Both the position numbers and the translations under genes were made by a program. Under the pieces are notes generated by a model, which searched no databases, was not told the DNA's origin, and was given only the letters and a program-made list of their open reading frames with translations. 64,000 bases of DNA from Entoloma clypeatum (lineage: Eukaryota > Basidiomycota > Agaricomycetes > Agaricales > Entolomataceae): contig OY751490.1 of the NCBI GenBank assembly GCA_963565915.1, positions 4,464,001 to 4,528,000 of the forward strand. Reading direction: 5' to 3'. Shown piece after piece: positions 18,776-30,900 of this stretch. Each line of letters begins with the position of its first letter. The stretch's first letter is position 1.

Positions 18776-19702
18776 AGGGGAGGCCGTTGGGTGTGAGTGG
18801 ACACCATTGGGCATGAGGAGGGTATGAGAGAGGGCCGTTGGGAAAGAGAGGATGCTGTTGGGCATGAGTGAGGACCATTGGGCATGAGAGGGCCACTGGG
18901 CAGAAGTGGCGACAAGAGGATGCCATTGGGGGCAGAGGAAGGCCGTTGGGGGCAGAGAAAGGCAGTTGAGGACAAGAAGAGGCCGTCGGGCAGAAGAGAC
19001 GCCGTTGTGCATGAGGGGCGGCCATTGGGAATGACAAAAGTAGGGGCCACTGGGACCAAGGGATGGCCATTGGGCGCAGGTGAGGGCCGTTGGGCAAAAG
19101 TGGGGCCCATTTGGCATGGGGGATGGCCGTTGGGCGTGGGTGAGGACCGTTGGGCGGGGGTAGGGGTCGTTGGGCATGAGGGACGGCCATTGGGCATGAG
19201 TGAGGGCTGTTGGGCGGAAGTAGGGGTTGTTGGGCACAAGGGACAGCCGTTGGGCCTGAGTGAGGGCTGTTGGGCACTAGTGGGGGCCGTTGGGAGCGAG
19301 GGACGGCCATTGGGCATGAGGGACGGCCATTGGGCATGAGGGACGGCCATTGGGCACGAGCCGAGGGCATTGGCATGCGTCAAGGGCGTTGGGGATGAAG
19401 GGATGGCCATTGGTGCGAGTGGGGGCCGTTTGGCATGAGGGACGGCCGTTGGGCATGAGTGAAGGCTGTTGGGCACTAGGGATGGCCGTTGGGCAAAAGT
19501 GGTGATGAGAGGACACCGTTGGGAATGAGGATGCCGCTGGGCACAAAGGGACACCATTGGGCAGAAGAGATGCCATTGGGCGTTAACAGTGACCACAGGT
19601 CACGAGAGGTGGCAGTTGGGCACCAGTGGGGGCGTGAGAAGAGGCCGTTGGGCACAAGGACGCCATTTGGGCATCAGTGGAGGCTGTTGGGCACAAGAGG
19701 AT
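18776..19702. repeat. 20-bp minisatellite array (GGCCATTGGGCATGAGGGAC type)
   Basis: Tandem 20-bp units such as GGACGGCCATTGGGCATGAG, perfectly repeated three times near 19300-19360 and degenerate elsewhere. It shares the GGCC(G/A)TTGG core and the 20-bp period with the array at 16377-17630, so both probably descend from one array. Its right end is cut by the 5' LTR of A1. Confidence 0.88.
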
Positions 19703-20103
19703 TGTTACAGACTCTACAGTATGAGGACCACGTCATATCTTTTACTTATCGGCCCGACTCGGCGCCCTCTTACGAACTCACTATGTCCAATGTCTACTTT
19801 CGCAACCTTCGATTCCCAGTCTGACTCATTACATTACTTCATCATCCCCTTTAGTATACTTCGCTCCCGTGCTGACTCACTTTCCGCAGTCAGCTTACTC
19901 ACTATACATAGCCTTCCGCAGTCGCCTTACTCATGCGCACTGCCTTCCGCAGTACTGACTCATCCGCTACCACCTATAGTCAGTACCTATATAAACCTCT
20001 TGTACTGTAGTAGATTCCTTAGATTTAGCAATCACATTGCTCTTCGCCTTTCCACTTCCTGCATACTCTGCCCGAACCTTGGAATGGTTTGTTAAGCATA
20101 ACA
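19703..20103 (+). repeat. A1 5' LTR
   Basis: 401 bp from TGTTACAGACTC to GCATAACA. It contains tandem-like TTCCGCAGTCAGCTTACTCA and TTCCGCAGTCGCCTTACTCA blocks and a TATATAAA box near 19990. The partner is 57927-58327. A minisatellite lies outside. Confidence 0.9.
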
Positions 20104-20163
20104 AGTTGCTAAATCTCGTTAGGTTCGCCCAGAGCGAAGAGAGCAACTACCAGACAAGTCAAG

Positions 20164-21675
20164 ATGTCGCGCTTCTTTGAAGACTTCACCAGTAACCCAT
20201 TCAGCACGCCAGAAGCCCGACAGGAGGAGCTAAGTCCTCGAGACAGTATCAATTTTACACTCATCCAGCAGTATATCGAATCGGAGATCCGTCGCATCCT
20301 ACAGCAGGTGCTTGACGAAGAACTAGACAACAACGAACATCGCCCCCATGGCGAGATAGCAGAGAGCATCCATCTTGCTCGGCAACACCAGATCACGCGT
20401 TACAATGCCCGACAGAACGAACTCGAAAGCTTTCGCGTTCAAGAAGGACCTCAGACAGGTCGGATCACAGAGATCAGAGAGTTTATTGGTGTCCAGACAA
20501 CCATTATCAGAAGATTGATTAGGACGCTCACATCAACACGTCCCAGAGCCACATCATCACATCTTACTCGAAGCAGCAGATCTACGCCCACTTCACCACC
20601 GAAGAACAACAGACCAAGTACAACCGCTGGGCAACGTTTTGCCACCGATTCCGCCGACGAGTCCCCTGACAAATTTACTTTTGACTCCGCGCAGTCAGAT
20701 ATCGAACAGAGGCCTAGAACAGGGACTCATTTTCAATCCTTACCTGTATCCCAAACCCCATCTTCATCCCAACAACCCGACCCCTCTTCTCCTCCGCAGA
20801 CTCTAGACATGGCAGAAGCCCCGGCTGTACAAACAATGGATACATCCAAGATCATCAAGGATCCTGGGATGTTCAAGGACAGATACACCTTTGACAAGTG
20901 GTGGAAAGGCACCAAACTATACATCAGGTTCCAAAAGAGCCTCACAGATGATCAGAAGATTCTTGCGGTGCTATCCCACATGATGGAAGGGTCCGGCAGA
21001 CACTGGGCCAGTAACAAGTTAGACGCTCTTGCCGTTGACAATGAGAACATCACCTGGCTAGGTTTTTCCGATGATATCGCCACACGATTCTCCATCGCCA
21101 ACAAGTCAGTCGCTGCCAAAGCGAGACTCGAAGTCCTGAAACAAGAGAAACGTACCGTTGATGAATTCTTGGATGAATTTGAAGAACTCTTGGGACTGTC
21201 AAACCTTGGCGAAGAAACTGGGAAATACATCCTAGAGAAAAACGTCAACCGCAGAATCTCTGAACAAGTGGCTAGCAATGGCAAGACGTACACTGATTAC
21301 GCAAAGGAGATCCGAAACAAGGGACAACAGATGGAAGGACACACACTGGTCATCCGAGGTGGCGGCGACATGCGCACCGGATTGGGTACCACTTATGGCG
21401 GTCAGGGAAAGGCCATGGAGATCGACAAAGCAGGAGTAGCCCATTGCTACAACTGTCAACGCTTCGGTCATCTGGCTAAAGACTGTAGCGCTCCAAAGAA
21501 GAAAGATGGTCGCAAGTGTTTCAACTGTGACCAAGAAGGCCATATCGCGTGCAACTGCCGCAAGCCAAAGAAGAACTCCGGAAGGGTTAGGAAGGTGTCC
21601 GAGGAAGATGCCGAGAATGATGAAACCACAATCTTAGAAGCCGACGAGAAGGATTTTCCCGAAGGGTCTGATTAA
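20164..21675 (+). CDS. gag: A1 gag (open, probably an old copy)
   Basis: 503 residues from an ATG 60 bp after the LTR. The N-terminal part (SRFFEDFTSNPFSTPEARQ) is helical and charged. The capsid-like core (DKWWKGTKLYIRFQKSLTDD) is followed by two zinc knuckles, CYNCQRFGHLAKDC and CFNCDQEGHIACNC, near residues 431 and 456. Compared with A2 and A3, A1 lacks about 86 nt near 20635. In those copies the head and core are in different frames, and the A1 deletion puts them into one frame. The frame linking it to protease is different, and I found no clear slippery site. Confidence 0.72.
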   Translation: MSRFFEDFTSNPFSTPEARQEELSPRDSINFTLIQQYIESEIRRILQQVLDEELDNNEHRPHGEIAESIHLARQHQITRYNARQNELESFRVQEGPQTGRITEIREFIGVQTTIIRRLIRTLTSTRPRATSSHLTRSSRSTPTSPPKNNRPSTTAGQRFATDSADESPDKFTFDSAQSDIEQRPRTGTHFQSLPVSQTPSSSQQPDPSSPPQTLDMAEAPAVQTMDTSKIIKDPGMFKDRYTFDKWWKGTKLYIRFQKSLTDDQKILAVLSHMMEGSGRHWASNKLDALAVDNENITWLGFSDDIATRFSIANKSVAAKARLEVLKQEKRTVDEFLDEFEELLGLSNLGEETGKYILEKNVNRRISEQVASNGKTYTDYAKEIRNKGQQMEGHTLVIRGGGDMRTGLGTTYGGQGKAMEIDKAGVAHCYNCQRFGHLAKDCSAPKKKDGRKCFNCDQEGHIACNCRKPKKNSGRVRKVSEEDAENDETTILEADEKDFPEGSD

Positions 21676-21830
21676 ACGACGCTAAGTCGCGACCCTTATC
21701 TATTAAACGGACTTGCTTGCCTTGTATGACTGCAGACAATAGAACCTATGTCATCCCTGCCAAGTGAGCCGCTGCGTCAACTAAGATTGTGAAGGGAGAT
21801 AAACCTCCGAAAAGATGAGAAATCAGGCTG

Positions 21831-23879
21831 TTGGCTCAGCTCAAAACACGACGAGGACCAAAGGTTATCCGACCTGAGGTTGACAGCGGATGTGAACACA
21901 CATGTATCCATCCCAGAATAGTACGTGAACAGAACCTCCCCACACGAGGAATACCACCCATAGCAATTCTAAATGCGGATGGATCACCAAATCGACAACA
22001 GAAAGCGAGCCAACTTGCCGAAGTCAAACTGGATTTGGGAGCACATCAGGAAACCATGGAAGCAATGGTACTGGACATTGGGAGAACGGACATGCTCTTG
22101 GGACATGACTGGTTGGTACACCACAACCCCACAATCAATTGGACAACCGGCGCAGTAACATTTAACCAGTGCCCAACAACATGTCGAACCAAACACTCGG
22201 ATTTCAGGATTAACCTTAATGGTCACAAACACCGGGTTTGCATGGTTGAGGTGCGTGACAAAGATGCACCCAAAAAGTCAGATCAGAGATGGAAGCCTGG
22301 AGACCCTATCTTGGAAGCTGTCACTCCCACACCACCTCCCACAACCAAACGACCCTCATATGTTGAACGATTTGCTCATCTCTTTGAAAAAGAGAACTTT
22401 GATAAGATCCCAAAGGAGAGGGAATGGGACCATGGTATCGAACTTACACCAGACGCACCAAAGGAACTAGGGGGAAATACATATCCTATGACGCAAAAGG
22501 AACAAGAGGAATTGGACGCATTCATTGACGAGGGTCTAGCAACAGGAAAGATCCGCCCGTCCAAATCCCCTTATGCCTCCCCTTGCTTCTTCATCAACAA
22601 GAAGGATGGCTCCAAACGATTGGTACAAGATTACCACATGGTCAATAAATTCAAGATTACCGCATGGTCAATAAATTCACGGTCAAAGACAAGTTCCCAC
22701 TCCCATGAATATCCGATCTCTTGGACGTACTGAAAGATGCGGTCTACTTCAATAAAATGGACATCATGTGGGGCTATAACAACATCCGGATTAAGGAGGG
22801 CGATGAATGGAAAGCTGCCTTCCTCACCAGTCGAGGATTGTTTGAACCATTGGTCATGTTTTTTGGTCTTTGCAACTCCCCGGGAACGTTCTCTCAAATG
22901 ATGGCTAGTCTATTCCAGGACCAGATCCACCGACGTATCTGCGTGATCCACATGGATGACATCGTGGTTATCGGTAAAACCAAGGAAGAACTCGTGCGAA
23001 ACACCAAAGAAATCCTACAGATCCTATCAGACAATGATTTGTTCCTAAAGGAGAAGAAGTGTTTATGGGAAGTAACGAAATGTCCTATATTGGGATATGT
23101 GGTTGGTGAGACGTGTTGAGATGGAAACTGAGAAGGTGGATACAATTCGAAACTGGCGAGCACCCACATCAAAAAAGGAAGTTCAGAAGTTCCTTGGATT
23201 TGCTGACTTCTATCGATGTTTTATTGAAGGGTACTCAAACATTGCGAAACCTCTCACCGCGCTCACAGGCGGTATGGCATTTACTTGGGGACCAACAGAG
23301 CAGCAAGCTTTTGAAGGTCTCATACCGGCAATTACATTGGCACCAGTCTTGGCATTACCGAAGCCAGAGGGACAGTTCAGGGTTGAAACCGATGCATCGG
23401 GCTATGCAATTGGAGCAGTACTCTCTCAGAAGCAAGACGAAAAATGGCATCCCATCGTGTTCTTGTCATGGACCATGTCCGCGGCCAAACAGAATTACGA
23501 GATATACGACAAGGAACTCCTGGCGGTCATGGAAGCATTAAAAGATTGGAGACACTATCTGCTCGAAGCCAGGGAATGTTTCGAAATCTTGACCGATCAC
23601 AAGAACCTGGAATATTTCCGTCGTCCTCAGGACCTGAATCAACGACAGCGACACTGGAAAATGAAGTTACAGGACTATGACTTCGAATTATGGCATGTGC
23701 CTGGCAAGACCAATGCGAAAGCGGACATCCTGTCACGCTTACCCTGGTATGAAGCGGAACTCGAACCACAGGACAGTGACCAAATGCTCAAGGAGGGACT
23801 ATTCTTGAAACGGTTGGAATCAGAAGATGTGGCACAACTGGAGATGTTCACGGAGGAACAATTCTTTGAAGGGGGTGAG
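21831..23879 (+). pseudogene. pol: A1 protease-RT-RNase H, frameshifted
   Basis: Protease EVDSGCEHTCIHP and the RT start (GKIRPSKSPYASPCFFINKK) are followed by a 26-nt tandem duplication (GATTACCRCATGGTCAATAAATT, twice near 22632-22683) that breaks the frame. A CCA-TGA stop (22705-22710) stands where relatives would read Pro-Arg. RT resumes with [11 protein letters not shown] (motif A) and HMDDIVV. A 2-nt loss near 23106 breaks the frame again. RNase H ([25 protein letters not shown]) is readable to 23879, where element B interrupts it. This copy cannot make a complete Pol. Confidence 0.85.
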
Positions 23880-23982
23880 TGTCATAACCATACGATTCAC
23901 ATCCGACGTATCCGACGACTCCGACATTTCATCCGCTCCGACATCCGCTCCAACAACATTCTATTTATATTGAATATACTTC
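23880..23982 (+). repeat. B 5' LTR, truncated
   Basis: It matches the first 103 bp of 42371-42913 (TGTCATAACCATACG...ATATACTTC), then switches abruptly to the A2 gag sequence. The break removed the rest of the LTR, B gag/pol and the A2 5' LTR. Confidence 0.82.
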
Positions 23983-25370
23983 CTTGCTCGGCAACACCAG
24001 ATCGCGTGTTACAACGCCCGACAGAACGAACTCGAAAGCTTTCGCGTTCAAGAAGGACCTCAGACAGGTCGGATCACAGAGATCAGAGAGTTTATCGGTG
24101 TTCAGACAACCGTTATCAGAAGATTGATTAGGACGCTCACGTCGAGACGTTCCAGAGCCACATCACCACGTCTTACTCGAAGCAGCAGATCTACGCCCAC
24201 TTCACCACCGACGAGCAACAGACCGAGTACAACCGTTGGGCACGAAACGAGAGACTTGACCCCTTCTCGCGACCAACAGACGCGCAGGAACAGAGATTCC
24301 TTAGAGATCTACAGAGGAAATACCCCGAACGTTTTGCCACCGATTCCGCCGACGAGTCCCCTGACGAATTTACTTTTGACTCCGCGCAGTCAGATACCGA
24401 ACAGACGCCTAGAACAGGGACTGATTTTCAACCCCTACCTGTATCCCGAACCCCATCTTCATCCCAACAATCCGACACCTCTCCTACTCCGCAGGTTCTA
24501 GACATGGCAGAAGCACCGACAGTACAAACAATGGATACATCCAAGATCATCAAAGATCCTGGGATGTTCAAAGACAGACACACCTTCGACGAGTGGTGGA
24601 AAGCCACCAAATTATACATCAGGTTCCAGAAGGGCCTGTCCAACGATCAGAAGATTCTTGCGGTGTTATCCCGCATGATGGAAGGGTCTGGTAAACACTG
24701 GGCCAGCAACAAGTTAGACGACCTTGCCACCGATGGCGAGAACATCACCTGGTTAGGGTTCTCAGACGACATCGCTATGCGATTCTCTATTGCCAACAAG
24801 TCGGCAGCGGCCAAGGCGAGACTCGAAGTCCTGAAACAGGAGAAACGCACCATCAACGAATTCTTGGACGAATTCGAAGAGCTCTTGAAGCTGTCAAACC
24901 TTGGCGAAGAAACTGGGAAATACATCCTGGAAAAGAACGTCAACCGCAGAATTTCTGAACAAGTGGCTAGCGATGGCAAGACGTACACTGATTACGCAAA
25001 GGAGATCCGAAACAAGGGACGACAGATGGAGGGACATGCATTAGTCATCCGAGGGGGTGGCGACACACACACTGGATTGGGCACCACTTATGGTGGTCAA
25101 GGCAAAGCCATGGAGATCGACAAAGCAGGAGTAGCCCGTTGCTACAACTGTCAGCGCTTTGGTCACCTTGCCAAAGACTGCAAAGCCCCAAAGAAGAAAG
25201 ATGGTCGTAAGTGTTTCAACTGCGACCAAGAAGGACATATTGCGCGCAACTGCCGCAAGCTGAAGAAGAACTCTGGAAAGATTAGGAAGGTGTCTGATGG
25301 AGATACCGATGATGATGAAACCATCACCATAGAGACCAACGAGAAGGATTTTCCCGAAGGGTCCGATTAA
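23983..25370 (+). pseudogene. gag: A2 gag, truncated and out of frame
   Basis: The 5' end starts within the head (LARQHQIA). The head frame runs to a stop at 24499-24501. The capsid and zinc-knuckle part is a separate frame from the ATG at 24504 to 25370 (MAEAPTVQTMDTSK; knuckles CYNCQRFGHLAKDC and CFNCDQEGHIARNC). About 86 nt absent from A1 lies near 24242-24327. Confidence 0.82.
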
Positions 25371-25411
25371 ACGACGCTAAGTCGCGACCCTTATCCATTA
25401 AACGAACTCGC

Positions 25412-26035
25412 TTGCCTGGTGCAGTTACAGACAATATAACTTATGTTATCCCTGCAAAGCGAGCCGTTGCGTCAACTAAGATTGTCAAGGGAGATAAACC
25501 TCCAAAACGACGAGAGATCAAGCTGCAAGCTCAGATCAAAACACGACGAGGACCAAAGGCCATTCGACCCGAGGTTGATAGCGGATGTGAACGCACATGT
25601 ATCCATCCCAGAATAGTATGTGAACAGAACCTTCCCACACGGGGAATAAAGCCCATATCAATCCTAAATGCAGATGGATCGCCGAACCGACAACAGAAAG
25701 CAGAAAAACTTGCCAAAGTCAAGCTGGACTTAGGAACACACCAGGAAACCATGGAAGCAATGGTATTGGACACTGGGAGAACGGACATGCTTTTGGGACA
25801 TGACTGGTTGGTGCACCACAACCCCACAATCAATTGGACGACTGGCGCTGTAACATTCAACCGGTGCCCATCAACATGTCAATAGTACGCGAACAGAACC
25901 TTCCCACACGTGGAATAAAGCCCATAGCAATCCTAAATGCAGATGGATCGCCGAACCGACAACAGAAAGCAGAAAAACTTGCCGAAGTCAAGCTGGACTT
26001 AGGAACACACCAGGAAACCATGGAAGCAATGGTAT
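25412..26035 (+). pseudogene. A2 protease with internal tandem duplication
   Basis: DSGCERTCIHP opens the protease core and the frame ends at 25885. About 154 bp (25615-25768) are repeated at 25882-26035 with small differences, starting ATAGTA(T/C)G(T/C)GAACAG. The second copy is cut by C1 and resumes at 32184. Confidence 0.8.
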
Positions 26036-26323
26036 TGTTATGATCGTATTTTCACTTTTCACTTTATCTTATCTTATCTCGATCTTATCTTATCTACATC
26101 ATATCGCACATGAGGACATCTCATTATTATCACGCAGCATGACGCTGCCACAACGCAGCCTCATGGAATTTACATATATAAGTAGAGTACTTTCACTTGT
26201 ATTCGATAGCTTGTTCTCTTGAGATTCCCGCTGGGTCTCTGGGCAATTCAGTTCACTTCACATCTTCCACTTCGTTCTTAAGTTTGGGCTCGCGACGTCG
26301 TTGGACTTAGCGTCGCCTCAACA
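26036..26323 (+). repeat. C1 5' LTR
   Basis: 288 bp, TGTTATGATCG...CCTCAACA. It has CTTATCTTATCT repeats and a TATATAAG box near 26175. A 60-codon open frame inside each C LTR is conserved only because the LTR is. Confidence 0.94.
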
Positions 26324-26878
26324 GAAGAACAAGCTCTTATCATCATCGCCCGCCCAAACACACACACTTCCCACATCACCATCACTATCCCCGCCGTTTC
26401 GTGCTTTTGCGTTAAAAGTCACACCTCGCCATTACACGCGGACCCTAGCGTTAAGGGGGACCTCCCGGACTTCAGGGATAAGAAGAGAAACGCTTGGTGC
26501 ACCCACTATAACTAGCGTTGCCGTTCGAGACACACAGGGAAACGTTGAGCCCGTCCCGTGTCGAGGTAACCAAAGGCCGACGCAACTGACCTTCGGGAAA
26601 GCTGCTGGCGCGTGTGGCGACTTGGAAAAGAAGGTCGCGCACGTCTAGTTCTCAAAAGGTGTTCCAAACCCCGATCTTTTCCCGGATTCGACAGAACCAG
26701 CGCGCGTAGGGGTGTTGACCGCGTGGTTTTCATTTTTCCCAGATCTTCCTTTATTCGGGCATTTCGGCTGCCTGGGTAAACAGATCGTTCTTTGGGTTTT
26801 CTTTTTTAGGTTTTCTTTTTCGCTTAAGTAGCAGAACAGGGTCGCGCGCCCGCTACAAAGCACTATTGCTCACACAAC

Positions 26879-27967
26879 ATGGCCGACAACAACGACGACG
26901 AGTTCGACAATCCCCTTCCCAATCCCCCTCTCCCTCCTCCCGCTCATAATCCCGCCGCCCCGCGTCCCAATGGAAGACGACTAGAAATCGCTGCAGACCC
27001 CGGCAAGTACAATGGGGCCAAGGCAACGTTCGGAGTATGGTGGACAAAGATGCTGGCATGGATCAGGGTCAATCGGGACCTGTTCCAAGGACAGGAAGAA
27101 ATTTGCATTGCAGTATGGTCTCGCCTGGAAGGCGCTACAGCAGGCACCTATGGGGAAACACGCTTGAGGCAGTGCATGGAATCAGAACAATGGCCCACGT
27201 TCCAGCAATTAATGAGAGAGGTGACATCAAGATTCCAATCAGCAACAGAAATAGAATGGGCACGCGCCAAAATCGAAACCTTTAAACAAGGAAACATGCG
27301 GGTGGACGATTTTATTACACAATTTGGAACGTTGGTCATCAAAGGCCAAATTGAGGAAATGCACGGGATATCTCTGCTAGAAAGGAACACCAAGGATTCG
27401 ATCATACAACAAATGTTTCAGCAGGGAAGACGACAAACCACCGTGCAAGACACGTGTGAGGAAATTTTAGCAATCGGAAGAGCAGAGGAAACTTATGCGG
27501 CAAGACCGGGCATGAGGACCGGCAACAATTTTGGACAGCAGAGAACCGGTTGGGGCAATCGGCCCGCAAACCAGCAGAATCAGCAGCGACCATTCGGACA
27601 ACAACAGTACGGGGGGTACCGAGCCCCGCAGCAAAACGGACAACAAGGTCAGGGACGCCGAGATCCCAATGCTATGGAGGTCGATAGAAACCAGCGCCGA
27701 GCGCCTGGTAATTGTTACAATTGCGGAGGACAAGGGCATTTCGCCCGGGAATGCAGACGGCCACAACGCAGGGTGCGAGCGGCTGTGATTGAACAAATCG
27801 ACGAACATGAGGAAGAAGAAATCTTACGACAAATCACGGCAAGGCGTCAAGCACGACAAGCCGCAAATGGACCAAGGGGTGTGATTGGCGCGCCTGCGCC
27901 GAATCCCAATGGTCAGAACAATGGACAAGCTGCTGGGCAGCAGGGTTTTGTGAACGTCAACCAGTAA
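26879..27967 (+). CDS. gag: C1 gag
   Basis: 362 residues from an ATG in ACACAACATGG. An acidic, Pro-rich start is followed by a gag core (KYNGAKATFGVWWTKMLAWI and REVTSRFQSATEIEWARAKI). Then come a Gln/Asn-rich linker and one zinc knuckle, CYNCGGQGHFAREC, near residue 280. The C-terminus is low-complexity. The slippery heptamer lies eight codons before the stop. Confidence 0.93.
   Translation: MADNNDDEFDNPLPNPPLPPPAHNPAAPRPNGRRLEIAADPGKYNGAKATFGVWWTKMLAWIRVNRDLFQGQEEICIAVWSRLEGATAGTYGETRLRQCMESEQWPTFQQLMREVTSRFQSATEIEWARAKIETFKQGNMRVDDFITQFGTLVIKGQIEEMHGISLLERNTKDSIIQQMFQQGRRQTTVQDTCEEILAIGRAEETYAARPGMRTGNNFGQQRTGWGNRPANQQNQQRPFGQQQYGGYRAPQQNGQQGQGRRDPNAMEVDRNQRRAPGNCYNCGGQGHFARECRRPQRRVRAAVIEQIDEHEEEEILRQITARRQARQAANGPRGVIGAPAPNPNGQNNGQAAGQQGFVNVNQ
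27943..27949 (+). promoter_or_regulatory. candidate -1 frameshift site G-GGT-TTT (C1)
   Basis: In gag frame the bases read CAG-GGT-TTT, a GGGTTTT heptamer of X XXY YYZ form. Slipping back one gives GGG-TTT-TGT-GAA, the frame that is open into protease. Pol has no ATG near its start (the frame begins upstream of TTG at 28003), which supports a fusion. Confidence 0.68.
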
Positions 27968-30900
27968 ATCCCCCGCTGGCTCTGACAAATCGATATGAAT
28001 GTTTGCCTATAGACTCTTACGTACATAAAGACATTGTAAAATCTTGGTTTCAGAAACTTACGGATGCTGCAGTTACGTACAATAAAATACTATTAGATAA
28101 ACCTAGTAGGAAAGAAAAACCAAAAAAAGATGAATCGGACTTAGATACACTTGTAAACTATATCATTGGGGAGCCCTCAGAAACGAGGCTTGGTTCGTCC
28201 CCTACGGATGAATGCTTAATTCCCTGTTGCAAAGAATCAGATAATTTAACTAGGCAAACGGACTCTATGGGGGAACCATCTTTTATTCGATCCGCTTCTT
28301 TGGAAAAGGAGCTTATGATGAAAATCACGCTGGAAACGTTGCAGGACAAACGCACTTTTGATGTTGAAGCATTATTAGACTCAGGGGCGACAGGGATGTT
28401 CATAGATCTGGACTTCGCCAAAAGGAACAACATTAAATTAAGGGAACTACCTTTCCCCATTCGGGTCTACAACGTTGATGGCACGCTTAACCAAGGAGGT
28501 TCGATCACGCATGAAGCAGTCATGGCTATGCGGTATAAAGGACATGTGGAGATAGCCGTGTTTGAGGCATGCAACCTAGGGAAAGCTAAAATTATTGTTG
28601 GACATACCTGGCTGAAACGCCATAATCCAGAAATCGATTGGGAAAAGGCGGAAATTAAACTATCAAGATGTCCAGAAGAATGTGGCATGCGTCGAACACG
28701 TTATTTAAATAAAACTGCAAGAACCAGATGGGGCGGAAGAATGGAAGAAGTAGTAGAAGGAAATAAGGAAGAAATGGAGGAGGAAGTAATCCACACGCTC
28801 AGGGCAGCTAAAAGAGAACCCTCAGATGAAGTACCGGCAGAACAAGTTGTCCCCCGGAAATATCACAAATATCTATCAGTCTTTGAAAAGAAAGCATCGG
28901 AGAGATTACCAGTCAGGAAACCATGGGACCACGCTATAGACTTAAAACCGGATTTCGTACCAAAGAAGGCCAAAGTCTATCCCCTGTCACCGGATGAAAG
29001 GAAAGAAGTATCCGAATTTGTAAACGATCAATTACGCAAAGGATATATTCGACCTACCAAGTCACCACAAACTTCGCCAGTATTCTTTATACCCAAAAAA
29101 GACGGAAAGAAACGAATGGTACAGGATTACCGACACATTAACAGCTGGACCGTTCGCAATAATTATCCACTCCCGTTGATTCCGGAATTGATCGATAAAT
29201 TAAAGGGAAAGAAAAGGTTTACCAAAATGGACCTCAGATGGGGGTATAACAATGTACGCATCAAAGAAGGAGACGAGTGGAAAGCGGCATTCACAACCCC
29301 AGATGGAGCTTTCGAACCAACAGTTATGTTCTTCGGATTAAATAATTCCCCAAGCACGTTTCAAACTATGATGAACGACATATTTAGAGACTTGATTGAT
29401 CAAGGAGACGTAGTTATCTATATCGATGATATATTGGTAGCAACTGAAGGAGAAAAAGGACACAGTGAAATCGTGGAGGAAATTCTAAAAAGATTACGAG
29501 AAAACGACTTATTCTTAAAACCAGGAAAATGTTTCTTTGACCGAGACGAAATAGAGTTCTTAGGGTTAATTATTGGGAAAGACGGAATTCGAATGGATCC
29601 TTCAAAAGTAGACGCCATCAAACAATGGCCGAAACCAACAAAAGTCAAAGAAGTCCAGTCGTTTCTAGGATTGGCCAATTTCTATCGAAGATTTGTCAAG
29701 GACTTCTCTAAAGTGGCAGGGCCATTACATAAATTAACAAGGAAAGAAACAATCTGGAATTGGAAAGAGGAACAGGAGGAAGCATTTGATATGCTAAAGA
29801 AATTATTTACGGAAGCACCTATATTAGTATCTCCCGATCCGGATCGGAAGTTGAGAGTAGAATCAGATGCATCGGACTTTGCTACAGGAGCAATTCTATC
29901 TATGGAATGCGAGGATGAGAAATGGAGGCCATGTGCCTTTCTATCTAAAGGATTAAATGATGTGGAACGAAATTACGACGTACACGATAAAGAAATGCTG
30001 GGCATAATTCGAGCGCTGGAAGCATGGAGACACCACCTTGAAGGAGCCAAACATGAGGTCGAGATCTGGACCGATCATAAAAACCTCGAGTACTTCATGC
30101 AGGGACGAAAGCTTAATCGCAGACAAGCACGCTGGGCGTTGTATCTAACACGCTTCAACTTTAAATTAATACACAAAGCTGGCACCTCAATGGGAAAGGC
30201 GGACGCTCTTTCGAGAAGGGTCGATCATAGAAAGGGGGTGGAAAATGACAACGAAGACGTAACATTATTAAAACCGGAATACTTCCACTTGCGAGCAATG
30301 GATCGAGGTCACATACTTATTGATGGAGAAGAAAGTAAACTATTAAAACGCATCAGGGATGCCAAGGAGTTTGATGAACAAGTGTTGAAAGCAGTGGAAG
30401 AGTTAAAGAAAACAAATACCAAAACATTGCGCGCAGATGAATGGCATGAAGAGCAGGGACTCTGGTTACATAGAGGAAAGGTTTATGTTCCGAAAAGTCA
30501 GGAACTCAGGGAGGAAATAATTAAATTACACCACGACAACCCAGTTGCAGGACACCCAGGGCAGTGGAAGACCCTGGAATTGGTTACACGTAATTATTGG
30601 TGGCCTAGTATTACAAACATGGTCAAAGCATACGTCGAGGGCTGCGACAGATGTCAACGATCAAAAAACGTGCCTCAACCGCTAGCCGGTAAATTAAAAG
30701 CAAACACGGAACATGCAGGACCATGGAAACATGTCACAGCAGATTTTATTGTAGGACTCCCAGAAGCTCAGGGGTACAACGCAGTATTAGTCGTGGCTTG
30801 CAGATCAACAAAGCAATCACACTTTATCAAAACACGCGATGAAGTCTCAGCAGAAGGATTAGCTAAACTATATCGGGACGAAGTCTGGAAACTTCATGGA

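Noticed and set aside
18722..19596. Repetitive reading frames rich in PNGPHPRPTA-type peptides
   Set aside because: Same cause: a 20-bp tandem array with no start, splice or domain evidence.
16377..19702. CRISPR array
   Set aside because: The repeats are contiguous and degenerate without unique spacers, and the sequence is eukaryotic.
26040..26222. 60-residue open frame repeated at 31900, 35913 and 41772
   Set aside because: It lies within the C-family LTR and recurs only because the LTR does; there is no independent sign of coding.
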